Below are positions 25,651-34,537 of a stretch of 64,000 bases of DNA, in pieces. The notes beneath the pieces were generated by a model. It did no database searches. It was not told where the DNA came from and saw only the letters and a list, made by a program, of their open reading frames with translations. The stretch's first letter is position 1. Every line of letters begins with the position of its first letter. The translations under genes were made by a program, and so were the position numbers. The DNA is from Brevibacillus sp. DP1.3A (GTDB taxonomy: Bacteria; Bacillota; Bacilli; Brevibacillales; Brevibacillaceae): contig NZ_CP085876.1 of assembly GCF_013284245.2 (NCBI RefSeq), positions 6,537,296 to 6,601,295 of the forward strand. The letters run 5' to 3'.

Positions 25651-26424
25651 TCAGCGCTGCGTTACCATCGGACGCTCCAAAGCTCCTGTAATCGCGTTGA
25701 CAAAATGCCATTTGCCATCGTGAACCACGCGCCATACAGGCACCAGCGTCTGAATATCCGCATCGTAAGAACCGTAATAACCCAGGCTCACATTCTCAAT
25801 CCGTTCCCCTGGTGAAATGATTTGCTTGTCCACCAGAGAGCGTAGTGCCGCATAACCAGAGATCACCTGTCGTTCCCCCTGCTGCTTGCGAAGGTGGAAA
25901 AAGGTCTGCCTGTATCCGAGTATCGTTCCGTTGTCCAAATACATTTCCAACGGCGCGACGAATACTGGCATTTTATCATAGACCTGCCAATACAAGAGCC
26001 GCGCTTGATTCGATTGATACGGATCGGCTACGTATTGATCGGAATAAATCAGCCTTGGACCAATTTGACGCAAGAGCTCCTGAGGATTCAGTTGACCACG
26101 AATCTGTATCGGTGGGTCCAGCTTGGCAGCCAGCGCCATCTTTTCTACCGTCGCCTGAAGTCCTGATATCTCATGCAAGGAAATCGGATTAATTCCGATA
26201 TACTCGGCATCCAAATTGGACATTTCCGGTGTATCCTGCGGCACTTCTGTATCCAATGTGATATTTTGCTGATTCAAGTATAGCTCTGTATTCCATTTCT
26301 CGCTCTGTGCGACTTCCTTGTCATTCCACAGACTAATGCGCGTCACATACACCTGATACAGGAGAAACAAATCGAGGAGAAGAAAGGCCCAGATCAGAAT
26401 CGTCTTCGTCCTACTCCAATCCAT
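25651..26424 (-). CDS. walI: WalK regulator WalI (YycI)
   Basis: The 257-residue protein has one N-terminal membrane anchor (TILIWAFLLLDLFLLYQVYV, about 8-27) and an extracellular domain. Together with WalH it binds WalK in the membrane and lowers its activity. The sequence pattern MDWSRTKTILIW is typical. Its start lies inside the last codons of walH (14-bp overlap), so the two are translationally coupled. Confidence 0.9.
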   Translation of the reverse strand: MDWSRTKTILIWAFLLLDLFLLYQVYVTRISLWNDKEVAQSEKWNTELYLNQQNITLDTEVPQDTPEMSNLDAEYIGINPISLHEISGLQATVEKMALAAKLDPPIQIRGQLNPQELLRQIGPRLIYSDQYVADPYQSNQARLLYWQVYDKMPVFVAPLEMYLDNGTILGYRQTFFHLRKQQGERQVISGYAALRSLVDKQIISPGERIENVSLGYYGSYDADIQTLVPVWRVVHDGKWHFVNAITGALERPMVTQR

Positions 26425-27793
26425 GCGCCTTCCCTCCTCCCTGCTTGGTGTGCGCAGAAATATACAGGTTCGCCTGATTCGCCAATTCCACCACCCAGAT
26501 TGGCATCAGGTCTACGTATCCTTCACCAACTTTGGTATGGTAAGCCAAATAAGCGTTGGTGATTTTTTCTGTGTCCGCCAGCTTTTTGTCGCGGATATAT
26601 TGATACAGCTCTGGACCAGACATAACCGTCCACTCTTTGTTATCGATATACTTGTCCAAATCCAGCAGCGATCGGCTCATCGTCACAACCTGGCCTGCTT
26701 CTGAAGTAATTTGGATCGTATCGATTTGCTTGGCCTCCCCCTCACTGATCAAGGGATACGCCCCCAAGTACTGGCGGAACGTGATCAAGTCTTTTTCATT
26801 GTAGCTCTTCTTGATTCGTTCAAAATGATAATCATCAAGCCAGCCCAAGTGCTTATTCATGAAGGTAACCGCACTCTGCACTTTTTCTTCATCAGACAGC
26901 TCCTGATCCCGCTGTTGGTACGCCGGATCAGTAAACGTGAACGCCTGCTGCTCCGATCTCAATTGAATCGATCTGCTGCCATCTGTAAAAATAACCGTTT
27001 TGTCCCGCTCCATGATCTGTCTGACGAGCGACTGATCGATAAAGTAGGACTCGATTAGTCTATCATTCGTAACAGGTACGTAGCTGTAGCGGAATTGCTG
27101 CATGCGCATCTGATTCTTGGGCAAATAGTAAGTGCTCCACATCAGCGCAGTGCCTTCCAAATCTACGAAGCTTCGCTCTGGTTTGACGATTTTCATGATT
27201 TGCTCAGGCATTAAATCACCAGAAGCCAGATACGATTCTCGCAAATCCTTAGGACTGATCGACGTTCGAGAACGCATCATTCGACCTTCCTCAGTCGACA
27301 AAAATAACGCGTAGACGACATCCTCGTCCTTCTCGTAGTACAACCACAATCGGTCAATCCCTTTCATTCGGTTGTCAAACTCATCCCGAAAGGTTACCAG
27401 CCGACCTACAATTGACAAGGGAACCGTGCTCCGAAAGCGCACTTCCAAACCCATCTTTTCCCGGGCAATATCTTCCCATTTCTCATTGGAGATGGTGAGC
27501 GGAGAAAAATCGAGGAAGATCCATTTCGACATTTCTCGCACGATCAAACTGTAAGGAGCATCGGTTGCGGATGCTTTCGTATGGCGATCTTCCCCATAGT
27601 GAAAAACAACGGATTCCGGCGTAACGAGCTGTTCGAGTTGTTTTTCCTGAACTGGCTTTGACTGCGTGTACTCTGCCGGCTCAATAAATTGGAGGTTAGG
27701 TTGATTCGACCACAACATCGCTGTCAAAACAAAGCTGGCTAGCACTAGCAGATTGAGTAAGACGGTCTTGGCAGGCTCTAGCATCCGCTTCAT
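26411..27793 (-). CDS. walH: WalK regulator WalH (YycH)
   Basis: The 460-residue protein has a single N-terminal membrane segment (TVLLNLLVLASFVLTAMLWS) and a large extracellular domain. It acts with WalI to restrain WalK. The start is MKRMLEP, because its ATG overlaps the walK stop codon (ATGA) and AAGGGGG lies 9 bases upstream; the longer upstream frame runs inside walK. Confidence 0.9.
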   Translation of the reverse strand: MKRMLEPAKTVLLNLLVLASFVLTAMLWSNQPNLQFIEPAEYTQSKPVQEKQLEQLVTPESVVFHYGEDRHTKASATDAPYSLIVREMSKWIFLDFSPLTISNEKWEDIAREKMGLEVRFRSTVPLSIVGRLVTFRDEFDNRMKGIDRLWLYYEKDEDVVYALFLSTEEGRMMRSRTSISPKDLRESYLASGDLMPEQIMKIVKPERSFVDLEGTALMWSTYYLPKNQMRMQQFRYSYVPVTNDRLIESYFIDQSLVRQIMERDKTVIFTDGSRSIQLRSEQQAFTFTDPAYQQRDQELSDEEKVQSAVTFMNKHLGWLDDYHFERIKKSYNEKDLITFRQYLGAYPLISEGEAKQIDTIQITSEAGQVVTMSRSLLDLDKYIDNKEWTVMSGPELYQYIRDKKLADTEKITNAYLAYHTKVGEGYVDLMPIWVVELANQANLYISAHTKQGGGKAHGLE

Positions 27794-29613
27794 CCCGTTT
27801 TTCCCCCTTGGGCAAATGGCACCCAGAACGTGACTGTCGTTCCCACGTTCCATTCGCTCGTAATCTCGATATCTGCACCGTGTGCCTGTACTAATTCGCG
27901 AGCAATCGCCAATCCCAGACCCGTTCCACCCTGACCGCGCGAACGCGCCTTGTCTACGCGGTAGAAGCGCTCAAAGATTCGCTTCAAATCGCGGCTGGGA
28001 ATACCGATTCCTGTGTCGGTGATGGAGACTTGTACCCGCTTTTGCTTGTGGTTCTCTTTTGCCATGAGAACCACGGTGCCTCCTTGAGGCGTATACTTGA
28101 TCGCATTGGACAAAAGATTATCCAATACTTGATTGATTGCATCCAAATCAATATAAACCGGCGGAAGCTTACTCGGCATATCCAGGCTGAGCTGAACCTC
28201 CTGTTGCTCACTGAACATGGAAAAACGATCAGCAGCATAGCGAAGCAATCGATTGATGTCCGCTTCCTTGCAATGCAAACGAACCCCCTGCGAATCAAAA
28301 CGCGATAGCTGCAACAAATCGTTTACCAAGCGAATCATGCGCTCTGTCTCCGACGACGTAACCTTCAAGAACCGTTGGGACAGCTCTGGCTCTTCCACTG
28401 CGCCATCCAGCAGCGCTTCCACATAGCTTTTAATGGTCGTCAGTGGTGTCCGCAGCTCATGTGACACATTCGCCACGAATTCGCGGCGCTGCTGCTCCAG
28501 TCGTTGCTGCTCCGTCACATCAGCTACGACAGCGATGATCCCGCCCATTTTTTTGCTATCGTGCTGCAAGGGCGTAAACGTCACACGCAGGATCACTTCT
28601 TCCTTATTCGGCAGCGTCATCTCAATGAAAAGGGGCTCTTCCTGCGCATAGAGCGACATCTCATCTTCTGGCGGCAGACCCAATAGATCATACAAGGTGC
28701 GTCTCTTGAGAAGGACGTCAGCCATCGTCACCTGTAACATATCTTCTGCAGCTCGATTAAACAGGATGATCTGTCCATTCCGGTTAGCGGCAATAACACC
28801 GTCCGTCATGTTGCTCAAAATTCCTGCGAGCTTCTCACGCTCTTCCTCTTGCTGCAAGATCGCTTCCTGCAATCGCAAGGTCATATGATTAAAGGCCATA
28901 CCGAGCTGGCCAATTTCATCATCGCTATAGACACGTACACTACTGTTAAAATCCCCGTCTGCCACCAATCGTGCCTGACGGGTCATCTCCTTCACAGGCT
29001 TGGTGATGGTGCGGGCCAACACGACCCCGAGCACCGCCGTAATGACCATGGCGATCATCGTACCTGTCCCCAAGATGCCGTTCATTTTACCAATCGTCGC
29101 ATAAGTGCCTTCCATCGAAGCGATCATGTAGACCGCTCCGTATACGATTTGATCGCCCTTAACAGGTAGTGCCAATACTTTCACCCGCGCCCCTGTCTTC
29201 GGATCGATCCGCATCGATTCACTGCGCGTCCCGAGCAAGGCAACCGTCACCTCAGGCTGCGAGGTCCGCTGTCCAATTGTACTTTTGTCCTCTGTCGTCG
29301 CAACCACCGTTCTTGTCTGATCAATGACCTGTACATTCGCTCCATTAATTTTTACCAGGTTGTTGATCAGGTTGTCGATGTACTGTCGGTTTTGTTCGGT
29401 GTTGGATTCCTTCCCGTCATGCGGGCGCAAATCGCTTTCCAGCAAACTCGCTAACAAACTAGCTTGTCCATTCAAGGCCTCGGAAAAGTTGTTGATGTAG
29501 TAGCTCTCGACTTCCCGGGCAAAATACGCGCTAATGAATTGCATTGCAAGCAAAATCAACAGCATGTAAATGATGACCATTTTCCACTGAACGGTTTTGA
29601 ACAGCCGCCTCAT
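27790..29613 (-). CDS. walK: Essential cell-wall sensor histidine kinase WalK
   Basis: The 607-residue kinase has a membrane segment at about 11-33, an extracellular sensor domain (about 35-180), a second membrane segment (182-200), a HAMP domain (about 201-253) and a PAS domain (about 260-365). The HisKA domain (SHELRTPL, His385) and ATPase domain (NLLSNAIKY, DTGIGIP, GTGLGLAI) follow. It phosphorylates WalR and adjusts wall hydrolase expression. The ATG overlaps the walR stop as ATGA. Confidence 0.96.
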   Translation of the reverse strand: MRRLFKTVQWKMVIIYMLLILLAMQFISAYFAREVESYYINNFSEALNGQASLLASLLESDLRPHDGKESNTEQNRQYIDNLINNLVKINGANVQVIDQTRTVVATTEDKSTIGQRTSQPEVTVALLGTRSESMRIDPKTGARVKVLALPVKGDQIVYGAVYMIASMEGTYATIGKMNGILGTGTMIAMVITAVLGVVLARTITKPVKEMTRQARLVADGDFNSSVRVYSDDEIGQLGMAFNHMTLRLQEAILQQEEEREKLAGILSNMTDGVIAANRNGQIILFNRAAEDMLQVTMADVLLKRRTLYDLLGLPPEDEMSLYAQEEPLFIEMTLPNKEEVILRVTFTPLQHDSKKMGGIIAVVADVTEQQRLEQQRREFVANVSHELRTPLTTIKSYVEALLDGAVEEPELSQRFLKVTSSETERMIRLVNDLLQLSRFDSQGVRLHCKEADINRLLRYAADRFSMFSEQQEVQLSLDMPSKLPPVYIDLDAINQVLDNLLSNAIKYTPQGGTVVLMAKENHKQKRVQVSITDTGIGIPSRDLKRIFERFYRVDKARSRGQGGTGLGLAIARELVQAHGADIEITSEWNVGTTVTFWVPFAQGGKTG

Positions 29614-30320
29614 CCAGGCTGGCCTCCCATGCCGGGATTGCGTAATGTATAGCCCAAACCACGCCGCGTGATAATGTACTTCGGCTGGCTCGGATCATCC
29701 TCGATTTTTTCCCGCAAACGACGGATGGTCACATCTACCGTCCGCACATCGCCAAAATAGTCGAATCCCCAGACCGATTGCAGGAGATGCTCTCGCGTCA
29801 ATACTTGTCCCTGATGGCGAGCGAGGTACACCAGCAGCTCAAACTCACGGTGCGTCAGCTCTAACGCTTCTCCCACCTTTTCGACGGTATACGAGTTCAA
29901 ATCGATTTCCAGCTCATGCACGCGCAGTACATGCTGGCTATCCTTCTCTTCCACTTTCGAGCGGTTACGGCGCAAATGGGCCTTTACACGGGCTACCAGC
30001 TCACGCGTACTAAATGGCTTCGTCACGTAATCATCCGCGCCCAATTCCAGCCCGAGTACTTTATCCAATTCAGAGTCTTTGGCAGTCAGCATGATGATCG
30101 GAACATCATACGTTTGACGGACGGTTCGGCATACGTCCATTCCGTCTCTGCCTGGAAGCATAACATCCAGTAAAATCAGATCCGGTCGCTCATCCTTGAC
30201 CACGACAAGTGCCTCATCACCATCGTAGGCGCACACAACCTGATATCCTTCTTTTTCAAACGTGAATTTCAAAATATCTGCAATCGGTTTTTCATCGTCA
30301 ACTACGAGGAGTTTTGCCAT
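29610..30320 (-). CDS. walR: Essential response regulator WalR
   Basis: The 236-residue OmpR-type regulator controls autolysin and wall-metabolism genes. The receiver contains DDE at 8-10, the phosphoacceptor Asp52 (LILLDVMLPG) and the TAKD/YVTKPF signature. The C-terminal winged helix ends RTVDVTIRRLREKIE...RRGLGYTL. The start is MAKLLVVDDE with AAGGAGGG just upstream; the longer open frame has no ribosome binding site. Confidence 0.96.
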   Translation of the reverse strand: MAKLLVVDDEKPIADILKFTFEKEGYQVVCAYDGDEALVVVKDERPDLILLDVMLPGRDGMDVCRTVRQTYDVPIIMLTAKDSELDKVLGLELGADDYVTKPFSTRELVARVKAHLRRNRSKVEEKDSQHVLRVHELEIDLNSYTVEKVGEALELTHREFELLVYLARHQGQVLTREHLLQSVWGFDYFGDVRTVDVTIRRLREKIEDDPSQPKYIITRRGLGYTLRNPGMGGQPG

Positions 30321-30417
30321 CCTGCGCCCTCCTTTTTCTATAAGTACGTGTTCCAACAGTCGCCTGTTTCCTCGCAAACTGCCTCTCCAAGGATTCCACT
30401 TCGACTGTCACTATTCC

Positions 30418-30446
30418 TCTACAATACACCATGTACGCCGTGTAAA
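30418..30446 (-). promoter_or_regulatory. Probable sigma-A promoter of the wal operon
   Basis: On the minus strand TTTACA (30446-30441) and TGTAGA (30423-30418) are separated by 17 bp. It lies about 100 bp upstream of walR. Confidence 0.6.
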
Positions 30447-30480
30447 GAAGGGCTTGGCATTCAATCCCTGCCAACAAAAA

Positions 30481-30506
30481 AAGGGCCCCTCCTAAGAGTT
30501 GCCCTT
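30481..30506 (-). terminator. Terminator of the M23 peptidase gene
   Basis: The stem AAGGGC/GCCCTT is followed on the minus strand by TTTTTTG. It separates the peptidase gene from the wal promoter. Confidence 0.85.
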
Positions 30507-30527
30507 TCTTATCCAGAAATTACTTGT

Positions 30528-32024
30528 CTATTTTAAGTAACGAATCGGGTTTTGATTTCGTCCATTTTGTAGAACCTCAAAATGCAGGTGGACGCCGGTC
30601 GATTGTCCAGTAGAACCCTTTACGCCGATTTTCTTTCCTTGGCTAACAACATCGCCGACTTTCGCATTAATGCTGCTCATGTGACCGTACAATGTCTTCA
30701 TTCCATTGCCGTGGTCGATGATAACCGATTTTCCATAGTCACCATTCCAACCAGCGAATGTGACACGTCCATTGTCTGCCGCCATGACAGAACCAGCACC
30801 GGCAATATCAATTCCTTTGTGCATGCTGCCCCAACGTTTGCCGAAGCCACTGCTGATATACCCGCTAGCAGGCCAGCTCAAACGACCTGTACCGCGGGAT
30901 GGAATTACTTTTGTACCGCGCTCCATAATTTTGGTTACAGGCTGCACAGTTACATCTTGTTTGATGACTTTGCGATTAACTACTTGTCCATTTTCTTTCA
31001 CAACTTCGTACTTAACTGTTTTACTGCCGTTTTTACCTTCTTGTACGACCTTAGTCTCGCCTTTAGGAACCTTGTCATTATTTTTAATTTGGGTATTAAA
31101 AGCAATGACCTCTTGCTGATCTACTTCTTCTTTGACTTGTACAGTAACCAGTGGACGCACTGCGGTTACATTGATTTCTTGTCCCAATTTAAGGACGGTA
31201 TTTTCCGTAACACCTGGGTTGTTCGCGTAAATATCTTTTGATGTAATGCCGTATTTCTTCGCGATGCAACCGATGCAATCGCCTTCTACGACCGTGTGCT
31301 TCATATCCTTGAAGGTGCCTTTTACCAGCAACTCCTCGAGTTTATCGGCAGACAAAATTTGAGATGCATCGATTGTTTCGGTTTGCATCTCTACATTTTC
31401 TTTAAATGCGACTTCTTTTACCGGATTTGGTTTGACTGGGACTGTGGACGCTGCTGCTACAACAGCCTTTTTCCCTGTCGTTGCAGGAACTCCGGAATAT
31501 TTTTGTTTCACTTCAGCCAGTACTTCATCAGCCGATTGCTGGTCTGGCAGGTAACCTACCACTTTGCCGTCAATCGTCAGCTTAACGCCCTGAACCTTGA
31601 TATCCGCTACGGATGCCAGAGTTTGTACAGCGGCATCATTATTGAACGGTGCCTTGAATTCACGCTCTTCTTCGAATGTGATATAGTCAGCCAATTGCAA
31701 GTTGAGGCCTGTTTTTGCCTTTTCCTCTTCCAGCTTGGATGCTGTCCAGTTATGTATCACATTTGGATCATTTACCACGCCAATCTCTTTGCCGTTCACA
31801 CTGACATGATAGACAGAATTGACATTGCTTGTGTAATAGTATTGTGCCGATGCTCCAGCAGTAATCGTCAATACTAGACCTGCCGCAATTGAAAGCGATT
31901 GTTTTTTATGCGACTGGATGTAAGAGCTTGTACGTTTCATAGTACGTTTCGCCAGATCACTGCAATCCCGAACGATTCGTGATGACCGTTCCTGCAGCTT
32001 GGCCTTCCATTCCGACCAATGCAT
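30528..32024 (-). CDS. Membrane-anchored LysM-G5-M23 peptidase
   Basis: The 498-residue cell-wall endopeptidase has one N-terminal membrane segment after a 45-residue cytoplasmic stretch (SLSIAAGLVLTITAGASAQ). A LysM domain reads HTVVEGDCIGCIAKKYGI..., with an unusual CxxC. A G5 domain follows (EVIAFNTQIKNNDKVPKGETKVVQ). The C-terminal M23 domain has its zinc ligands in HKGIDIAG, GHM and HLHFEV. The start is MHWSEW with AGGAGGG upstream. Its position upstream of walRK fits a WalR-controlled wall hydrolase, though I found no correctly spaced WalR box. Confidence 0.93.
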   Translation of the reverse strand: MHWSEWKAKLQERSSRIVRDCSDLAKRTMKRTSSYIQSHKKQSLSIAAGLVLTITAGASAQYYYTSNVNSVYHVSVNGKEIGVVNDPNVIHNWTASKLEEEKAKTGLNLQLADYITFEEEREFKAPFNNDAAVQTLASVADIKVQGVKLTIDGKVVGYLPDQQSADEVLAEVKQKYSGVPATTGKKAVVAAASTVPVKPNPVKEVAFKENVEMQTETIDASQILSADKLEELLVKGTFKDMKHTVVEGDCIGCIAKKYGITSKDIYANNPGVTENTVLKLGQEINVTAVRPLVTVQVKEEVDQQEVIAFNTQIKNNDKVPKGETKVVQEGKNGSKTVKYEVVKENGQVVNRKVIKQDVTVQPVTKIMERGTKVIPSRGTGRLSWPASGYISSGFGKRWGSMHKGIDIAGAGSVMAADNGRVTFAGWNGDYGKSVIIDHGNGMKTLYGHMSSINAKVGDVVSQGKKIGVKGSTGQSTGVHLHFEVLQNGRNQNPIRYLK

Positions 32025-32281
32025 AACTTGTCCCTCCTGAAAACAGATACAACTTGCTCGTTCCATTTCCTGAAAATTTTTAATTTATCGACTAGTTCGT
32101 AAATCCCATAATTTAGTTTCCATTTATCTGCCAAATTGCCTAAAGAAACCAACTATGTCGACTTTACCATAAGATTAACGACAACATCAAGTGTAAATTG
32201 CTGTCGAATAAAAAAATAGACGTAGAGTCACTATATGTACAAACAATTGGTAGTATTTATCATATCTGGAGGCTGATACAC

Positions 32282-32653
32282 GTGAAGGAACGTAACATTC
32301 TTGCAGGATTTCACACCGAAGATGGTGCCCAAAAGGCAGAAAAAGCACTTCGACAAGCTGGTTTTTCCATCATTCAGATCGACAGAATCGGACAATTCCC
32401 TGGTGACGGGAATGAACATATTTTGAATCCCATATCCGGGGATTTTTCCAGCTTGGGGAACCTTACACTGGCAGCTGACTTCCCAAGCGGCAGGGATGCA
32501 AGCATCATGGCCGCAGTAAATCCAGACGCCAGCGGCATGGCCGACCGGGGCGATGACAATTTGAATCGCAGTGTCTTGTTAACGGCAGTGGTACCAGAGG
32601 AACAAGGTGATCTTGCGACTGAGATCATCCGATCGTATGGAGGCATGATCTAA
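32282..32653 (+). CDS. Conserved hypothetical protein
   Basis: The 123-residue soluble protein begins MKERNILAGFHTEDGAQKAEKALRQ... with an alpha-beta start like the 'general stress / heat-induced' small proteins. A Gly/Asp-rich middle follows, and the end is LATEIIRSYGGMI. The GTG is chosen because TGGAGG lies 9 bases upstream; the longer frame to 32198 has no ribosome binding site. The function is unknown. It is divergent from the peptidase gene. Confidence 0.7.
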   Translation: MKERNILAGFHTEDGAQKAEKALRQAGFSIIQIDRIGQFPGDGNEHILNPISGDFSSLGNLTLAADFPSGRDASIMAAVNPDASGMADRGDDNLNRSVLLTAVVPEEQGDLATEIIRSYGGMI

Positions 32654-32662
32654 AATAAATAT

Positions 32663-32697
32663 AGCCATCTTCCCTTAACTGACTAGGAAAGATGGCT
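32663..32697. terminator. Bidirectional terminator
   Basis: AGCCATCTT/AAGATGGCT lies between the plus-strand gene ending at 32653 and the minus-strand gene ending at 32723. Confidence 0.8.
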
Positions 32698-32722
32698 TAT
32701 TTCGTTATGGACATCTGTGAAC

Positions 32723-32941
32723 TCACACCTCTTGCATCGAGGTAACGTCTTTTAACGCAAGTCTGCGTATTTTCGTTTTCTCGGCGTCATTTGGTTGTTT
32801 GTATGTGGTGATAAAGCATAGGTATCCATTGTTAAAATGAGTCATGGTTCCCTTGATGACGACGCCATTGATCATCTTTACCTGTACATTTTTGCCCAGC
32901 AGCTTTATGGCCTTTTGGTCAAATCCAAAACCCATCATCAC
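32723..32941 (-). CDS. Small protein with Sm-like sequence pattern
   Basis: The 72-residue protein contains VQVKMINGVVIKGTMTHFNNGYLCFIT. The alternating hydrophobic pattern and the NGxxxxGxxxxFNNG arrangement resemble the Sm1 motif of LSm/Hfq-like folds. This is a fold guess only. It begins with three consecutive ATG codons after GAGGTG. It lies just downstream of the purA terminator, facing the same way. The role is unknown. Confidence 0.65.
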   Translation of the reverse strand: MMMGFGFDQKAIKLLGKNVQVKMINGVVIKGTMTHFNNGYLCFITTYKQPNDAEKTKIRRLALKDVTSMQEV

Positions 32942-33020
32942 TTTTCACCTCTCCATTTCTCCCTATGTCTATCCATATGCCCAGAGGGTGTCGTTTCGTG
33001 TCTGTCCGTTGCAAAAAAAA

Positions 33021-33048
33021 GAAAGCTGCCGAATGCTCGACAGCTTTC
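33021..33048 (-). terminator. Terminator of purA
   Basis: The stem GAAAGCTG(T)CGA/TCG(G)CAGCTTTC has 8 T residues following on the minus strand. Confidence 0.85.
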
Positions 33049-33069
33049 TTCTATTATATAGTCGATAGC

Positions 33070-34356
33070 TTATCCGTAAATGCCACGAACAATGACCGTT
33101 TGTTCACGATCTGGTCCTACGGAGAAGATCGACATTGGAATACCAGTCAGTTGCGTGATGCGCTCAATGTAGTGACGAGCGTTTTCTGGCAAGTCGTTCA
33201 GATTCCGAACGCCTGTGATATCCTCTGTCCAACCTGGCAACTCCTCATAAACTGGCTCACATTTCGCCAGCAGGTTGAGGTTCGCTGGGAACGCTTCGAT
33301 AACTTCTCCATTGTATTTGTACGCTGTGCAAATACGAAGTGTCTCAATGCCAGACAATGTATCCAGCTTGGTGATCGCCAAACCGGTGATCCCGCTGACA
33401 CGACGAGCATGACGAACGACTACACTGTCGAACCAGCCTACGCGGCGTGGACGACCTGTTGTTGTACCATATTCGAAACCAACCTCACGAATATGGTCGC
33501 CAGTTGCATCAGTCAGCTCAGTCAGGAACGGACCATCACCTACACGCGTCGTGTAAGCTTTTGCAACCCCGATTACTTGGTGAATCTTAGTTGGTCCTAC
33601 ACCAGAACCGATAGTCACACCACCAGCAATTGGGTTGGAGGACGTTACGTAAGGATACGTACCTTGGTCAATATCGAGCAATACGCCTTGTGCGCCTTCA
33701 AACAATACGCGGTTGCCGCTATCAATGGAATCATTGAGGACAACAGATGTATCAGTTACGTAAGGACGAATGATTTCTGCCAGAGCCAAGTATTCATCCA
33801 GAATTTCTTGAAGCTCAAAGCCAGTTGTGTTGTACATTTTCTCCAGCAGCATGTTTTTCTCTGCCAGGTTGCGCTCAAGCTTGCGAGCAAACTCTTCGCG
33901 ATCCAACAAGTCAGCGATACGAATACCGATACGTGCTGCTTTATCCATGTAAGCAGGACCGATACCTTTACGGGTCGTACCAATTTTGTTAGCACCGCGG
34001 CTATCTTCTTCTACGCCATCCAGCTTGATGTGGTACGGCAGAATCACATGCGCGCGATCACTGATTTTCAAATTGCTTGTAGAAAAACCGAAGCTATGAA
34101 TGTACTCCAGCTCTTTTACCAATGCTTTCGGATCGATTACCATACCGTTTCCGATTACGCAGGTCTTATCACTATAAAAAATTCCGGATGGAATCAAATG
34201 CAGCTTATACTTGTTACCATCAAAAATAATGGTATGGCCTGCGTTGTTACCGCCTTGATAACGAGCCACTACCTCTGCACTTTCAGCTAGATAGTCTGTA
34301 ATTTTACCTTTACCTTCATCGCCCCACTGGGTTCCGACGACAACGACTGTTGACAT
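33070..34356 (-). CDS. purA: Adenylosuccinate synthetase
   Basis: The 428-residue enzyme joins IMP and aspartate using GTP in AMP synthesis. The GTP-binding loop GTQWGDEGKGK (8-18) is intact, as are the catalytic GGNNAGHT, QGVLLDIDQGTYPYVTSSN and the C-terminal SVGPDREQTV. It has its own promoter, a PurBox pair and a terminator. The family's normal length is conserved. Confidence 0.97.
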   Translation of the reverse strand: MSTVVVVGTQWGDEGKGKITDYLAESAEVVARYQGGNNAGHTIIFDGNKYKLHLIPSGIFYSDKTCVIGNGMVIDPKALVKELEYIHSFGFSTSNLKISDRAHVILPYHIKLDGVEEDSRGANKIGTTRKGIGPAYMDKAARIGIRIADLLDREEFARKLERNLAEKNMLLEKMYNTTGFELQEILDEYLALAEIIRPYVTDTSVVLNDSIDSGNRVLFEGAQGVLLDIDQGTYPYVTSSNPIAGGVTIGSGVGPTKIHQVIGVAKAYTTRVGDGPFLTELTDATGDHIREVGFEYGTTTGRPRRVGWFDSVVVRHARRVSGITGLAITKLDTLSGIETLRICTAYKYNGEVIEAFPANLNLLAKCEPVYEELPGWTEDITGVRNLNDLPENARHYIERITQLTGIPMSIFSVGPDREQTVIVRGIYG

Positions 34357-34407
34357 CGAAAAACACCTCCTGATATTATCATGTCTTTTCGGGCCTGAAA
34401 CAATCTA

Positions 34408-34436
34408 AGTTTACTAAACGAGACTCCCCATGTCAA
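34408..34436 (-). promoter_or_regulatory. Sigma-A promoter of purA
   Basis: On the minus strand TTGACA (34436-34431), 17 bp, TAAACT (34413-34408). The start codon is about 50 bp downstream. Confidence 0.85.
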
Positions 34437-34440
34437 CGCT

Positions 34441-34485
34441 AAATACGAACATTCATATAGTTAGTTCTTAATATGTTCGGCAATT
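34441..34485. promoter_or_regulatory. Pair of inverted PurBoxes (PurR operator)
   Basis: AAATACGAACATT (34441-34453, plus strand) and ATTGCCGAACATA (34484-34472, minus strand) face each other across about 18 bp. Both match the PurR core AWWWCCGAACWWT, differing at one or a few positions. They lie directly upstream of the purA -35 element, as in Bacillus purA, implying repression by PurR when PRPP is low. Confidence 0.75.
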
Positions 34486-34499
34486 CAATATAGAAAAAA

Positions 34500-34520
34500 A
34501 AGCCGGAATTTCTCCGGCTT
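34500..34520 (-). terminator. Terminator of the dnaB operon
   Basis: AAGCCGGA/TCCGGCTT is followed on the minus strand by a run of T. Confidence 0.85.
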
Positions 34521-34537
34521 TTCGTTCATTCCATCTA

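Noticed and set aside
32067..32210. Possible WalR box in front of the M23 peptidase
   Set aside because: TGTAA...TGT is present near 32190 but the spacing is 10 rather than 11 and the second half-site is poor.
32965..34290. Plus-strand open frame of 441 codons opposite purA
   Set aside because: It is an antisense shadow of the highly conserved purA gene, rich in Thr, Cys and Phe, with no start signal.
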